Below, one piece after another: positions 13,236 through 22,388 of a stretch of 34,809 nt of DNA. Origin of the DNA: Chloroflexota bacterium (GTDB lineage Bacteria; Chloroflexota; UBA5177). Every line of letters starts with the position of its first letter. Position 1 is the stretch's first letter. A model generated the notes under the pieces. The model made no database searches and was not told the DNA's origin. It was given only the letters and a program-made list of their open reading frames with translations. Both the position numbers and the translations under genes were made by a program. The stretch is taken from assembly GCA_025966365.1 (NCBI GenBank), contig JAICWV010000019.1:1-34809 (forward strand), written 5' to 3'.

Positions 13236-14294
13236 ATGCGCAGCCCTCTCTCGAGCCTCTTTGGCATGTTCTCCAAAGACCTCGGCATCGACCTTGGAAC
13301 TGCCAATACCCTTGTCTTCGTTCGGGGCCGCGGCGTGGTCATCTCCGAGCCCTCGGTGGTAGCCATCGACAAACGCACCAAGCGCGTCCTGGCGATCGGC
13401 GCCGAGGCCAAGCGCATGGTCGGGCGCACACCCGCCAACATCGTTGCTATTCGGCCACTGAAAGACGGTGTTATCGCCGACTTCGAGATCGTCGAAAGCA
13501 TGCTGCGCTACTTCATTAACCGAGTGCACGAGGAAGTGGCGCTGCTTCCGCGCCCACGCGTGGTGGTGGGCATTCCCTCCGGCGTCACCGAGGTCGAGCG
13601 CAGAGCGGTATCCGACGCGGCGGTCAATGCCGGGGCGCGCGAAGCCTACCTCATCGAAGAGCCGATGGCGGCGGCAATCGGGTCCGACCTGCCCATTACC
13701 GAGCCGAGCGGAAGCATGATTGTCGACATCGGTGGGGGAACGACCGAAGTTGCGGTGATCTCTCTGGGCGGGATTGTCATCAGCAAGTCGGTGCGGGTGG
13801 CGGGCGATGAGATCGACGAGATGATTTTGCAGTTCGCGCGCCGCGAGCACGGTCTGCTCATCGGTGAGCGGACCGCCGAGCAGACCAAGCTCACCGCGGG
13901 AACGGCCCATAACGACATTCCGGAAACCAAGGTCATTCTCCGCGGGCGAGATGTGGTCACCGGGCTGCCCAAATCGGTGGAGGTCTCCAGCCGGGAAATA
14001 CGTGACGCAATTGAGCCGCCGGTGGCGCTGATCACCGAGGCCGTGACCACCACGATCGAGGAGACGCCGCCGGAGCTGATCGCCGACATCATGGACCAGG
14101 GCATCACGCTGGCGGGCGGAGGGGCGCTGCTTCAGGGTCTGGACCGCCGCATCGCCGAGGAGACCAAGATGCCGGTCACAATTGCCGACGACCCCCTCAC
14201 CTGCGTCGTTCGGGGCACGGGACGGTGCCTGGAGGATCTGGATACGCTACGCAAAGTCTTTGTGTCTCCACAGGATGGACGGGCGCCTCGATAA
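13236..14294 (+). CDS. mreB: Rod-shape-determining actin-like protein MreB
   Basis: A 352-residue bacterial actin that organises the elongation machinery beneath the membrane. Phosphate 1 loop: LGIDLGTANTLVFVRGRG (about 16-33). Then VVVGIPSGVTEVERRAV and EAYLIEEPMAAAIGSDLP. Phosphate 2: MIVDIGGGTTEVAVISLGGIV. Adenosine site: GITLAGGGALLQGLDRRI. An N-terminal LSSLFGMFSK could be the membrane-touching segment. Length matches family norms. It is the first gene of mreBCD-mrdA-rodA, transcribed divergently from the 21-codon gene. Confidence 0.98.
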   Translation: MRSPLSSLFGMFSKDLGIDLGTANTLVFVRGRGVVISEPSVVAIDKRTKRVLAIGAEAKRMVGRTPANIVAIRPLKDGVIADFEIVESMLRYFINRVHEEVALLPRPRVVVGIPSGVTEVERRAVSDAAVNAGAREAYLIEEPMAAAIGSDLPITEPSGSMIVDIGGGTTEVAVISLGGIVISKSVRVAGDEIDEMILQFARREHGLLIGERTAEQTKLTAGTAHNDIPETKVILRGRDVVTGLPKSVEVSSREIRDAIEPPVALITEAVTTTIEETPPELIADIMDQGITLAGGGALLQGLDRRIAEETKMPVTIADDPLTCVVRGTGRCLEDLDTLRKVFVSPQDGRAPR

Positions 14295-14309
14295 CCGGGC
14301 GGGCAGAGC

Positions 14310-15146
14310 ATGGTTGAGACTCGCGGAGGCCGGCGGTTTGCTGTTCTCTTTCTCGTCGGCGCATTTCTGGTTCTGATCCTCGGCCGCTGGATCAGCCCGG
14401 TGGACCACGTAGCCATGAGCGTGACCGCTCCCTTTGCCGCCGTCATCAATGGAGCCGCCAACGGCGTCGGCGACACCCTCTCGGGGTTCCTGAACGCCGG
14501 GCAGATTCAGGGGGAGAACGCTGCCCTGAAGAAGCAGAACGCTCGCCTCATCGAGCGCCTGGTCAAGCTGCAGTCGCAAGCCCACGACGATGCTCAGCTT
14601 CGCCGGATGCTGAACTTCGAGGATGGGAATTCGCACATGGATTATCTTCCGGCCCGGGTGATCTATAGCGACCCCACCGGATTGGGATCGTACATCGTGA
14701 TCAACAAGGGATCGCGCGACGGGCTGCGCGAAGGCATGACGGTTCTCGACCAGGACGGTTACTTTGTCGGAAGCATCACCGATCTCGCGGTGACCTCTGC
14801 CAGGATCCTTCTCATGCTGAGCCCGAGTAGCTCGGTCGCTGCCATGGACCACAATACCCAAGCGCAGGGACTGATCGAGGGACGCTACGCGGGAAGCCCC
14901 GAGCTGAAATACGTGCTCACCGGAAGCAAGCTTCATGTGAACGACCTGATCGTGACCCAGGGACAGGCCAATCTGTATCCGCGAAACCTGGTGATGGGCC
15001 AGGTTGTAAGCGTGAGTCGGAGTCCGCAGAGCGTCTTTCAGACGGCCCAGATTCATCCCGCGGCCGATTTTGCCCATCTCGAAATCGTCCAGGTCGTCCG
15101 AAACTGGATTCCGCATTACCCGGCAAGGCTCATCAACCCACATTGA
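14310..15146 (+). CDS. mreC: Rod-shape-determining protein MreC
   Basis: A 278-residue bitopic membrane protein that links MreB to PBP2. Residues 9-26 (RFAVLFLVGAFLVLILG) form the single membrane helix. A coiled coil follows (about 68-95, GENAALKKQNARLIERLVKLQSQA), then the two beta-barrel domain (DYLPARVIYSDPTGLGSYIVINKGSRDGLREGMTVLDQDGYFVGSITDL...). Its start is 15 bases after the mreB stop and its stop overlaps the mreD TTG start. Length is typical. Confidence 0.95.
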   Translation: MVETRGGRRFAVLFLVGAFLVLILGRWISPVDHVAMSVTAPFAAVINGAANGVGDTLSGFLNAGQIQGENAALKKQNARLIERLVKLQSQAHDDAQLRRMLNFEDGNSHMDYLPARVIYSDPTGLGSYIVINKGSRDGLREGMTVLDQDGYFVGSITDLAVTSARILLMLSPSSSVAAMDHNTQAQGLIEGRYAGSPELKYVLTGSKLHVNDLIVTQGQANLYPRNLVMGQVVSVSRSPQSVFQTAQIHPAADFAHLEIVQVVRNWIPHYPARLINPH

Positions 15147-15667
15147 ACGCTCGAACCTTCCACCCCGGTCTCTTCACCGCGCTCTGGCTTCTGCCGGTCC
15201 TGGCCCTCCTGCAGGCCGCACTCGTCAGTCACATCGCGGTGCGGGGAATCCTCCCCAGCATCGTCTTGATTGCCGTGGTCAATTGGGGAATCCTCCGCGG
15301 TGCCGACCAGGGCATGCTCTGGGCGTTCATCGGAGGTATCATGCTGGACTTCTATTCGGGATATCCCTTTGGCACCAGCACGGTCGCTCTGGTCATCGTC
15401 GCCAGCCTGGTCAGCCTGGGTGAGGGCACCTTCATCCGTACCCACGCCTTGCTGCCACTGCTCACCGTGCTCGGCGCCACGCTTCTGTACTACCTCATCG
15501 CGCTGTTTGTCCTTCAGAGCGCCCAAGAGCCGGTAGACTGGGTGCGCATCATGCGCTATATCGCCCTTCCCGCCGCTGTCTACAATGCGCTCCTCAACAT
15601 CGTCGCCTATCCCCTGATGCGCCGTCTGGACGCGCGCGTCTATCCCGTTCCGAGGGCAAACTGGTGA
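15143..15667 (+). CDS. mreD: Rod-shape-determining protein MreD
   Basis: A 174-residue integral membrane protein with about five hydrophobic helices (LFTALWLLPVLALLQAAL, ILPSIVLIAVVNWGIL, GMLWAFIGGIMLDFYSG, TVALVIVASLVSL, LLPLLTVLGATLLYYLIALFVL). The segment GGIMLDFYSGYPFGTS matches the conserved MreD core. It starts with TTG inside the mreC stop region (4-base overlap) and ends in GTGA shared with the PBP2 start, so translation is coupled on both sides. Confidence 0.92.
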   Translation: MNARTFHPGLFTALWLLPVLALLQAALVSHIAVRGILPSIVLIAVVNWGILRGADQGMLWAFIGGIMLDFYSGYPFGTSTVALVIVASLVSLGEGTFIRTHALLPLLTVLGATLLYYLIALFVLQSAQEPVDWVRIMRYIALPAAVYNALLNIVAYPLMRRLDARVYPVPRANW

Positions 15668-17631
15668 GAAAGAAGACCAAGTTTCTCCTCCTGCGCTCCC
15701 TGATCATCCTGGTCTTCGCAGTTCTGGCGGGGAGGCTGTGGTATGTGCAGGTGGTGATGGGGAGCTATTACAAGGCGCAGGCCGATACCAGCAAGATCCG
15801 GCTCGAGCCGGTTCAGGCGCTGCGGGGGATCATTTACGACAACAAGGGCCGGCAGCTGGTGTGGAACGCGCCCAGCTGGGACGCGGAGATCGTCCCCCAC
15901 GGCATTCCGGACGGCCAGGCCGCACGTATCTACTCCCTCCTGTCCAGGCTGCTCGGCAACCATCCCACCGCCAGGCAGATCGCGAAGATTGTCAAGGAGA
16001 ACCAGTGGCAGCCGTATGAGCCGGCTGTCATCAAGCAACACATCAGTGCCTCAAAGGCGATGCTCATCATGCAGATGCATACGCGCCTTCCCGGCGTGCG
16101 CGCCGATCCCACCACCGTGCGCGATTACAACCTGGATCCAGCCATGTCGCTCTCACACATTCTGGGCTACTCCGGGATCATCGGCGCCCAGCAGTACGCC
16201 GACATGAAACGCCTGTACCCGCGTGAGCACATCACCTCGCTCGATCAGGTCGGCCAGACGGGCATCGAAGCGGCTCTGGACCCGTATCTGCACGGGTCCA
16301 ACGGAACGGAAAGGGTTGAGGTGGACGCGGGAGAGCGGCCCGTCCGCACACTCTCCAGAGGCACGTCTGTCACCGGCGACAGCGTCTATCTCACCATTGA
16401 CGCCAGACTGCAGCGGCAGGTAGCGTCCGATCTGGCGGCTGCCCTGAACCACGTGGGCCTGCGGCGAGGAGCGGCGGTCGTCGAGGACGTCCGTACCGGC
16501 AAGATCCTGGCGATGGTGAGCCTGCCCAGCTTCAACAACAACTGGTTTTCCACGCCGATCACTCTCAAACGCTACGACTCCCTGCTCCACGATCCAGGCA
16601 AGCCGCTGAGCGACGGCGCGTATCAGGGTGTATACGCGCCGGGGTCCATTTTCAAAGTCATCACCGCCACGGCGGCACTGCAAACCGGCGTTGCTACCGG
16701 CTCCCGCATCGTGGAAGACACCGGGCAGATCAGGCTCTGCAGCATCTATGACGCCAACGCCTGCCAGGTCTTCAAAGGGTGGACGTGGCCGCGGCCGCTT
16801 GGTCCGGAGAATGTCGTCCGCGCGCTGGCGCAATCGAGCGATATCTACTTCTATACCATGGCCGGCGGCAACCCCAATATCGATCCCAACATGCCGTATA
16901 TCGGCGCCAACCGTCTGCATCACTGGGCCCTGCAGTTCGGACTGGGCAGCCCCCTCGGCATTGAACTGCCGGGTGAGGCTGGCGGATTCATTCCCTCCGC
17001 GAGTTGGTTCGACAAGCTAAAGCCGACCCCCGGAGTGAAGAATCCCGGAGACGAATGGCACATCGGCAACACCTACAACATGGGCATCGGGCAGGGGCAG
17101 AACCAGGTCACGCCGTTGCAGATGGCGAACGTTACCGCCACCATCGCCAACGGCGGCACCCTGTACCGCCCGCGCATCGTGGATCGCATCACGGGACGCA
17201 TCACGCCCCGCAAGGGTGTGTCCAAAAGGACGCGTACCATCCTCCCCTTTGTTCCGCAGATCATCCGCCGCGGCTTCATCGATCCGGGCAATCTCGCACT
17301 GATCCAGGAAGGGATGCACGAGTCGGTGACACTCCCGGGATGGGAGGGAACCAGCTATTACGTCAAGGACCCGCGCATCGATGCCGCCGGCAAGACCGGC
17401 ACGGCGGAGGCGACCGGTGGCGCGAACGCATGGTGGATGGGCTATGCCCCGTTCAACAACCCCCAGATCGCGGTTGCCGTGGTCGTGCCCAATGCCTCAT
17501 CGGAAGGCGCCTATACCGCTGCTCCGATCGCGCACAAGATCTTCGAGGACTACTTCCACTACAAGCCCACCAAGCCGGACTGGCTGGTGGACGTCTCCCG
17601 CCAGCTCACCTCGACCAACGGATCCGCCTGA
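15664..17631 (+). CDS. mrdA: Penicillin-binding protein 2, elongation transpeptidase
   Basis: A 655-residue class B PBP that crosslinks peptidoglycan during elongation together with RodA. Membrane anchor at about 8-25 (LLLRSLIILVFAVLAGRLWY), then the pedestal domain with RGIIYDNKGRQLVWN and a GYSGIIG segment. The transpeptidase core has S328-I-F-K (APGSIFK), S391-S-D (AQSSDIYFY) and K577-T-G (AAGKTGTAEATG). All catalytic motifs are present, so it should bind beta-lactams. The GTG start overlaps the mreD stop (GTGA), and rodA starts 1 base after its stop. Confidence 0.97.
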   Translation: MRKKTKFLLLRSLIILVFAVLAGRLWYVQVVMGSYYKAQADTSKIRLEPVQALRGIIYDNKGRQLVWNAPSWDAEIVPHGIPDGQAARIYSLLSRLLGNHPTARQIAKIVKENQWQPYEPAVIKQHISASKAMLIMQMHTRLPGVRADPTTVRDYNLDPAMSLSHILGYSGIIGAQQYADMKRLYPREHITSLDQVGQTGIEAALDPYLHGSNGTERVEVDAGERPVRTLSRGTSVTGDSVYLTIDARLQRQVASDLAAALNHVGLRRGAAVVEDVRTGKILAMVSLPSFNNNWFSTPITLKRYDSLLHDPGKPLSDGAYQGVYAPGSIFKVITATAALQTGVATGSRIVEDTGQIRLCSIYDANACQVFKGWTWPRPLGPENVVRALAQSSDIYFYTMAGGNPNIDPNMPYIGANRLHHWALQFGLGSPLGIELPGEAGGFIPSASWFDKLKPTPGVKNPGDEWHIGNTYNMGIGQGQNQVTPLQMANVTATIANGGTLYRPRIVDRITGRITPRKGVSKRTRTILPFVPQIIRRGFIDPGNLALIQEGMHESVTLPGWEGTSYYVKDPRIDAAGKTGTAEATGGANAWWMGYAPFNNPQIAVAVVVPNASSEGAYTAAPIAHKIFEDYFHYKPTKPDWLVDVSRQLTSTNGSA

Positions 17632-17632
17632 G

Positions 17633-18751
17633 ATGAAGCACTGGCGTAATTTTGATCTGCAGCTCGTCGGCATTCCCCTGGGACTTGTCTTTTTCAGCGT
17701 GCTCGTCCTGTTCGCCATCTCGCGCTGGCCGACGTCAGGCGTCAGCATTTCCACACCCGTTCACCAGGCGCTGTATGCCGTCATCGGGCTGGCCCTGATG
17801 TTCTTTCTGACCAACTTCGACTATCGCCTGCTGCGCTCGCTGTCGCTGCCGATGTACCTATTCGCGATTGCCCTGCTGGGTGTGGTCCTGGTGCTGGGCC
17901 ATAGCGCCTACGGCGCCACCCGCTGGATCAACCTGGGCATTCTTCCGCTGCAGCCGTCCGAGCCGGCCAAGCTCTTCCTGGTCGTCTTGCTGGCCAAGTT
18001 CTTCGCCGACCGCGAAGAGCGCATGGGATCGCTCAGCACGCTTGCCATCTCTCTTGTACTGGTGGTCGTTCCTGCCGCCATGGTGCTCATCCAGCCGGAT
18101 CTGGGGACCAGCGCTGTCTTCTTCGCCATCTGGGTGGGCATGGCACTGATGGCGGGCATGCCTACCCGATACCTCGCTTCGCTCGGCGTTGCGGTTATCG
18201 CCCTTCTGCCCATCGTCTGGCACTTCATGGGCACGGTCAAGCGCTTCCAGTACACCCAGGACCGCCTGCTCATCTTCCTGGACCCGCAGAAGGACCCGCT
18301 GGGATCGGGCTACAACGTCATTCACTCGCTCATCACCGTTGGCTCCGGCGGCTTCCTCGGCCACTGGTTCAGCGCCGGAACGCAGAGCCAGCTAGGGCTG
18401 CTGCGGGTCGAAGACAAGGACTTCATCTTCTCGGTCATCGCGGAGCAGATCGGCTTCGTCGGCATCTTGCTGCTTTTCGCCGTTTTCGTGACCCTTCTTA
18501 TGCGCATCGCGCGCGTATCGTTCATGGCAGCCGATACATACGGGCGGCTGCTGGCCACGGGTATTCTCTCTATGCTGATGTTCCAGATCTTCGTGAACGT
18601 CGGGATGAACATCGGCCTGATGCCGGTGACGGGCATTCCCCTGCCCCTCCTCAGCTATGGAGGCAGCTCACTGATCACCACGCTCGCCTCTTTCGGCATC
18701 CTGCAGAGCATCCTGCTCCGCCATCAGAAGCTGGTCTTCGCCGCCGGCTGA
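17633..18751 (+). CDS. rodA: Peptidoglycan polymerase RodA (SEDS family)
   Basis: A 372-residue multi-pass membrane glycosyltransferase that polymerises lipid II with PBP2. The ATG at 17633, one base after the PBP2 stop, gives the usual N-terminus (MKHWRNFDLQLVGIPLG); the open frame to its left is antiframe PBP2. About ten membrane helices are visible, with the family signatures GATRWINLGILPLQPSEPAKL, LIQPDLGTSAVF, DPLGSGYNVIHSLITVGSGG and the C-terminal NVGMNIGLMPVTGIPLPLLSYGGSS. Its last 28 bases overlap the end of the convergent GT9 gene. Confidence 0.97.
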   Translation: MKHWRNFDLQLVGIPLGLVFFSVLVLFAISRWPTSGVSISTPVHQALYAVIGLALMFFLTNFDYRLLRSLSLPMYLFAIALLGVVLVLGHSAYGATRWINLGILPLQPSEPAKLFLVVLLAKFFADREERMGSLSTLAISLVLVVVPAAMVLIQPDLGTSAVFFAIWVGMALMAGMPTRYLASLGVAVIALLPIVWHFMGTVKRFQYTQDRLLIFLDPQKDPLGSGYNVIHSLITVGSGGFLGHWFSAGTQSQLGLLRVEDKDFIFSVIAEQIGFVGILLLFAVFVTLLMRIARVSFMAADTYGRLLATGILSMLMFQIFVNVGMNIGLMPVTGIPLPLLSYGGSSLITTLASFGILQSILLRHQKLVFAAG

Positions 18752-19923
18752 AGCAGGTCCAGAGCGGCGCGGACCATCGCTCCCACCGTTACCAGCCTCA
18801 TGCAGATCGGATCGCCGAGCGGACATTCCGCCGTTGCCGCCATGGAATAACACGGGCTGCAGACGATGTCGCTGCGGAGAAGCTGTACCGGCGCCACCGG
18901 CCGGTACGGGCCATGGATCCGCGGATCGGTGGGCCCGTACACGGCGAGGACGGGACGTGCCGCGGCAGCGGCAAGGTGGAGGGGGCCACTGTCGCCGCTG
19001 ACAACCAGATCGGCCCGAGCGATCACGCCGATCAGCGTTTCGATGTCGGTTTTTCCCGCGAGCGAGACCATCGGCACGCCCGCGCCTCGCCGCACGGCCT
19101 CAGCCAGCGGGGCGTCCGCCGCCGAACCGATAAATGCGAATTGCACGTCCGCCCGACCGGATAGGTCGTCGGCGAGGCGGCTCCAGTTGCCGGCCGGCCA
19201 GCGTTTGGCCGAGCCATTGATCGATCCGGCGTGGATCAGGACCAGCGGCCGTGTATCGTCAATCCCGGCCCCATCCAGTACTCGGCGGCCTGCTGCCCGC
19301 ACGCGCCCGGGCACCGGAAGCAGTGGCGGGCCCTCCAGAGGGGGCGCGCCGAGAGTTTCCACCAGGCGGCTCACATAGTCCGTATCGGGGATGCGCCAGT
19401 CGAAGCGGCCGCCGGGTACGGGATCGGTGAGGAGGTGGGGGTATGCCTCGCTGGCATACCCAACCGTCCGCGGGGCTCCGGACATATGCGCCCAGAGACT
19501 TCCCATCTGCCCTGACAGACTGACGGCAACATCGAATTGGCGGGCGCGGAGGGCTTGCATCGCCAGCCAGTAGCGGAGCCAGGTCCGAGGGTCGAGCAAG
19601 CCGCGGAGGGTGCGAATCAGGTTGGTGTCGACCGTGAATACCTCGTCCACCGAGTCATAGAGCCGGGCCAGGGGAGCCGTGTAGGGCAGCACCAGAACCG
19701 CGATATAGGCGTCGGGGTAGCGCGCCCGGAGCTGCTGCACGCCTTGCATGGAATGCAGCACGTCGCCCAGGAGGTCGAGGCGGATCAGCAGGAACCGGCG
19801 CGGCTCGCCTGTGGGCCGCGGCCGGTCGGCGCGCGTGATTTGCCCATACATCGAAAGAGTCCGCCGAGCGGCCGATCGGACGGCACCCCGAAGCCAGGGG
19901 CGCGCCGAGTTGCGAAGAGACAC
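18724..19923 (-). CDS. Glycosyltransferase family 9 (heptosyltransferase-like)
   Basis: A 399-residue GT-B protein of the ADP-heptose:LPS heptosyltransferase family. N-terminal domain: RFLLIRLDLLGDVLHSMQGVQQLRARYPDA (about 43-72). C-terminal sugar-nucleotide domain: VLIHAGSINGSAKRWPAGNWSRLA, then DLVVSGDSGPLHLAAAAARPVLAVYGPTDPRIHGPY. A CSPCYSM...CPLGDPICM cysteine-containing tail is typical. The acceptor is unknown; in a lineage without proven lipopolysaccharide it may build another glycan or glycolipid. The start is GTG 3 bases after the fabZ stop; a start further in, at 19851, is possible. It is the last gene of the carbamate kinase-fabZ-GT9 unit. Confidence 0.85.
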   Translation of the reverse strand: MSLRNSARPWLRGAVRSAARRTLSMYGQITRADRPRPTGEPRRFLLIRLDLLGDVLHSMQGVQQLRARYPDAYIAVLVLPYTAPLARLYDSVDEVFTVDTNLIRTLRGLLDPRTWLRYWLAMQALRARQFDVAVSLSGQMGSLWAHMSGAPRTVGYASEAYPHLLTDPVPGGRFDWRIPDTDYVSRLVETLGAPPLEGPPLLPVPGRVRAAGRRVLDGAGIDDTRPLVLIHAGSINGSAKRWPAGNWSRLADDLSGRADVQFAFIGSAADAPLAEAVRRGAGVPMVSLAGKTDIETLIGVIARADLVVSGDSGPLHLAAAAARPVLAVYGPTDPRIHGPYRPVAPVQLLRSDIVCSPCYSMAATAECPLGDPICMRLVTVGAMVRAALDLLQPAAKTSF

Positions 19924-19926
19924 GTC

Positions 19927-20367
19927 CTATCGCGGCCCCGGCCCGATGACGAAGGTGATGTCCCCCTCGGCTGCGATCTCTCCGTCGACGGTCGCCACGC
20001 CGTGCCCTTTGCCGGCCCGCGATCGAAGCTGCGTCAACGTGACCTCGAGACGCAGGACATCCCCGGGCACCACTTGCCGGCGAAAGCGGAAGTTATCCAG
20101 ACCGGCGAGATAGGCGATGCGGCCGATCATGTCTCGCGACGGCAGGATCGCCACCGCCCCGACCTGAGCGAGGGCCTCGGCGATGAGCACACCGGGCATG
20201 ACTGGAAAGCCGGGGAAATGGCCCTGAAAGAACGGCTCGTCCACGGTCACCGCCTTGATGCCCACCGCCCGAGACCCGGCCTCCATTTCGAGGATCCGAT
20301 CCACGAAGAGAAATGGATACCGGTGCGGAATGACGCTCTGAATTTCCGGCGAGCCCAGCTCCGTCAC
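19927..20367 (-). CDS. fabZ: 3-hydroxyacyl-[acyl-carrier-protein] dehydratase FabZ
   Basis: A 146-residue hot-dog enzyme that dehydrates 3-hydroxyacyl-ACP in fatty-acid synthesis. It has the family signature [13 protein letters not shown] (13-25) and the catalytic pair H50 in [14 protein letters not shown] and E64 in LIAEALAQ. The start is GTG sharing bases with the carbamate kinase stop (GTGA). It is isolated from other fatty-acid genes, sitting between carbamate kinase and a GT9 glycosyltransferase. This suggests a role in acyl-chain supply for a glycolipid, or simply a co-transcription accident. Confidence 0.95.
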   Translation of the reverse strand: MTELGSPEIQSVIPHRYPFLFVDRILEMEAGSRAVGIKAVTVDEPFFQGHFPGFPVMPGVLIAEALAQVGAVAILPSRDMIGRIAYLAGLDNFRFRRQVVPGDVLRLEVTLTQLRSRAGKGHGVATVDGEIAAEGDITFVIGPGPR

Positions 20368-21329
20368 GTGCCACTCTTGACCGGAGCACCCGCTGTGATG
20401 CGCGTCCCGTCGCGGCCCGCGACGGCAGCTGCCAGATACTCGACCGAGGTGATGATGACGCGCTTCCCTCCAGCTTCCAGAAAAGCGATTGCGGCCTCCA
20501 CCTTGGGTCCCATGCTTCCTTTGGGAAACTGCCCGTCGGCATAGTGGCGGCGAATCTCGTCCAGTGATACGTCATGGAGGGGCCGCTGCTCCGGCGTTCC
20601 GAAGTCCACTGCCACCGCCTCCACTTCAGTGAGCAGCACGAGGACGTCGGCCCCGACCAGCGTCGCCAACTTCTGCGCCGACCGATCCTTGTCAATCACG
20701 GCCTCGACGCCCCGGTACGAGCCATTGGATGTCCGCACCACGGGCACGCCTCCGCCGCCGGCAGCAATCACGATCTGTCCGGCATCAAGAAGGGCTCGAA
20801 TCGCGGGCCACTCCACGATGCTCTGGGGCCGGGGCGACGGGACCACCCGCCGATAGCCGCGGCCCGCGTCTTCGACCATCTGCCAGCCCGCCTCGCGCTC
20901 CATCCGCTCCGCATCGGCTCTGGCGTAGAAGCGGCCGATGGGCTTGGTGGGCGCGTCGAAAGCGGGGTCGTCGGCCGCGACCTCTACCTGCGTTACCAGC
21001 GAGCACACGCCCGCTTTCATTCCCTCGCCGTCGAGGAAATTGCCGATCTCCTGCTGCAGAAGATAGCCAAGCTGACCCTGGGTCATGGCGCCGGCTACGT
21101 CCATGGTCACCGGCGGCACGACCTCCGCGGCCAGGTCGGACCGGAGCATGATCTCGCCAACCTGAGGACCGTTTCCGTGCGTGGCCACTACCCGGTGGCC
21201 CGCAAGGATCAGACGTCCGAGCTCGATGCTCATGCGCCGGACGTTCGCACGCTGTTCCTCAACCGTGCCGCGCTGGCCCGACGGAAGAATCGCGTTGCCA
21301 CCAAAGGCGATTACCAGCACATCAGGCAC
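20364..21329 (-). CDS. arcC: Carbamate kinase
   Basis: A 321-residue carbamate kinase that interconverts carbamoyl phosphate + ADP with carbamate + ATP. The GTG at 21329 is chosen: it gives [21 protein letters not shown], the family N-terminus, with GGGAGGAAG just upstream. An earlier ATG at 21431 would extend into the promoter region. Signatures: GGNA (10-13), [10 protein letters not shown], the [14 protein letters not shown]...PTKPIG block, [34 protein letters not shown], and [18 protein letters not shown] near the end. It is divergent from ornithine carbamoyltransferase. Together the two could run citrulline breakdown, although no arginine deiminase is visible. Confidence 0.95.
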   Translation of the reverse strand: MPDVLVIAFGGNAILPSGQRGTVEEQRANVRRMSIELGRLILAGHRVVATHGNGPQVGEIMLRSDLAAEVVPPVTMDVAGAMTQGQLGYLLQQEIGNFLDGEGMKAGVCSLVTQVEVAADDPAFDAPTKPIGRFYARADAERMEREAGWQMVEDAGRGYRRVVPSPRPQSIVEWPAIRALLDAGQIVIAAGGGGVPVVRTSNGSYRGVEAVIDKDRSAQKLATLVGADVLVLLTEVEAVAVDFGTPEQRPLHDVSLDEIRRHYADGQFPKGSMGPKVEAAIAFLEAGGKRVIITSVEYLAAAVAGRDGTRITAGAPVKSGT

Positions 21330-21395
21330 CTGTCTTCCTCCCTCCCGAAATAGGTCACATTCTATATCCCGGAGCCATTTCGAGGATAGACGCGA

Positions 21396-21404
21396 TGATA
21401 TAAT
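21396..21404 (+). promoter_or_regulatory. Extended -10 promoter between carbamate kinase and ornithine carbamoyltransferase
   Basis: A perfect TATAAT (21399-21404) is directly preceded by TGA, forming an extended -10, 51 bases before the TTG start at 21456. The surrounding GATGAT-ATA-ATCATC (21394-21408) is palindromic, so the same site could be read towards carbamate kinase or bind a regulator. No good -35 was seen. Confidence 0.55.
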
Positions 21405-21455
21405 CATCCGCCCCTGCGACACTTCCTTCATTCGTCAAGTCTTCGGAGTGCGTCT

Positions 21456-22388
21456 TTGCCCCGATCTTTCCTGAGTCAAAATGACCTGTCTCCGACAGAA
21501 GTTCGGCGGGTCTTTGCCCTGACGCACACCCTCAAGCAATCGAAATTGGTGCCGGCCCTACAAGGGCAGTCACTGGTCATGTTCTTTGAGAAAGCGTCCA
21601 CACGAACGCGCCTTTCATTTGAGATCGGCATGACTCAGCTCGGGGGCCACGCCGTGTATCTCGACCGTGAGTCGTCTCAACTCTCGCGCGGAGAATCGGT
21701 TCCCGACACCGCTCGGGTGGTCTCTCGCTATGCCGACATCATGATGGCGCGGGTGAACGAGCACGCGACGGTGCAGGCTCTCGCCGATGCCGCCTCCATT
21801 CCCGTGATCAATGGCCTGAGCGATGAAGAGCATCCGTGTCAGAGCATGGCCGATCTCTTCACCATGCTGGAGCATAAGGGCCGGGTGGAGGGCTTGACGG
21901 TGGCATACGTCGGTGATGGCAATAACAACGTGACGCACTCCCTCATGCTCGGAGTAACCCAACTGGGCGGGTACATGCGCGTGGCCGCTCCTCCGTCTTT
22001 GCAGCCCGCGGAGCGTTATGTCGAGGTGGCCCGCGCGAACGCAGCACAGTGGGGCGGAAGCGTGGAGGTGATGACTGACCCGGTCCGAGCGGTTTCAGGC
22101 GCCGACGTGGTCTACACCGACGTGTGGGTCTCGATGGGCCGCGAGACCGGCCGCGAGGACAGGCTCCTCACGCTTGAACCGTATCGAGTGGACGAGAAGC
22201 TGGTCCGGCACGCGGCCGATGATTACATCTTCATGCACTGCCTTCCTGCCCACATCGGGGAGGAGGTGACGGGCGACGTGGCGTACGGTCCCCACTCCGT
22301 CATCTTTGATGAGGCGGAGAATAGGCTGCACGTTCAGAAAGCGCTCATGGCGTACCTGCTAGGAGTATCGGAAAGGGTAATGAGATGA
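21456..22388 (+). CDS. argF: Ornithine carbamoyltransferase
   Basis: A 310-residue OTC linking carbamoyl phosphate and ornithine with citrulline. Carbamoyl-phosphate sites: STRTR (48-52) and HPCQ (126-129). Ornithine site: DVWVSMG (222-228). Catalytic HCLP (261-264), followed by the NRLHVQKALMAYLL end. The start is TTG with CGGAG upstream. It overlaps the aminotransferase start by 4 bases (ATGA). The divergent carbamate kinase suggests the catabolic direction, but anabolic and catabolic OTCs cannot be separated reliably by eye, so the symbol argF (versus arcB) is provisional. Confidence 0.95.
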   Translation: MPRSFLSQNDLSPTEVRRVFALTHTLKQSKLVPALQGQSLVMFFEKASTRTRLSFEIGMTQLGGHAVYLDRESSQLSRGESVPDTARVVSRYADIMMARVNEHATVQALADAASIPVINGLSDEEHPCQSMADLFTMLEHKGRVEGLTVAYVGDGNNNVTHSLMLGVTQLGGYMRVAAPPSLQPAERYVEVARANAAQWGGSVEVMTDPVRAVSGADVVYTDVWVSMGRETGREDRLLTLEPYRVDEKLVRHAADDYIFMHCLPAHIGEEVTGDVAYGPHSVIFDEAENRLHVQKALMAYLLGVSERVMR

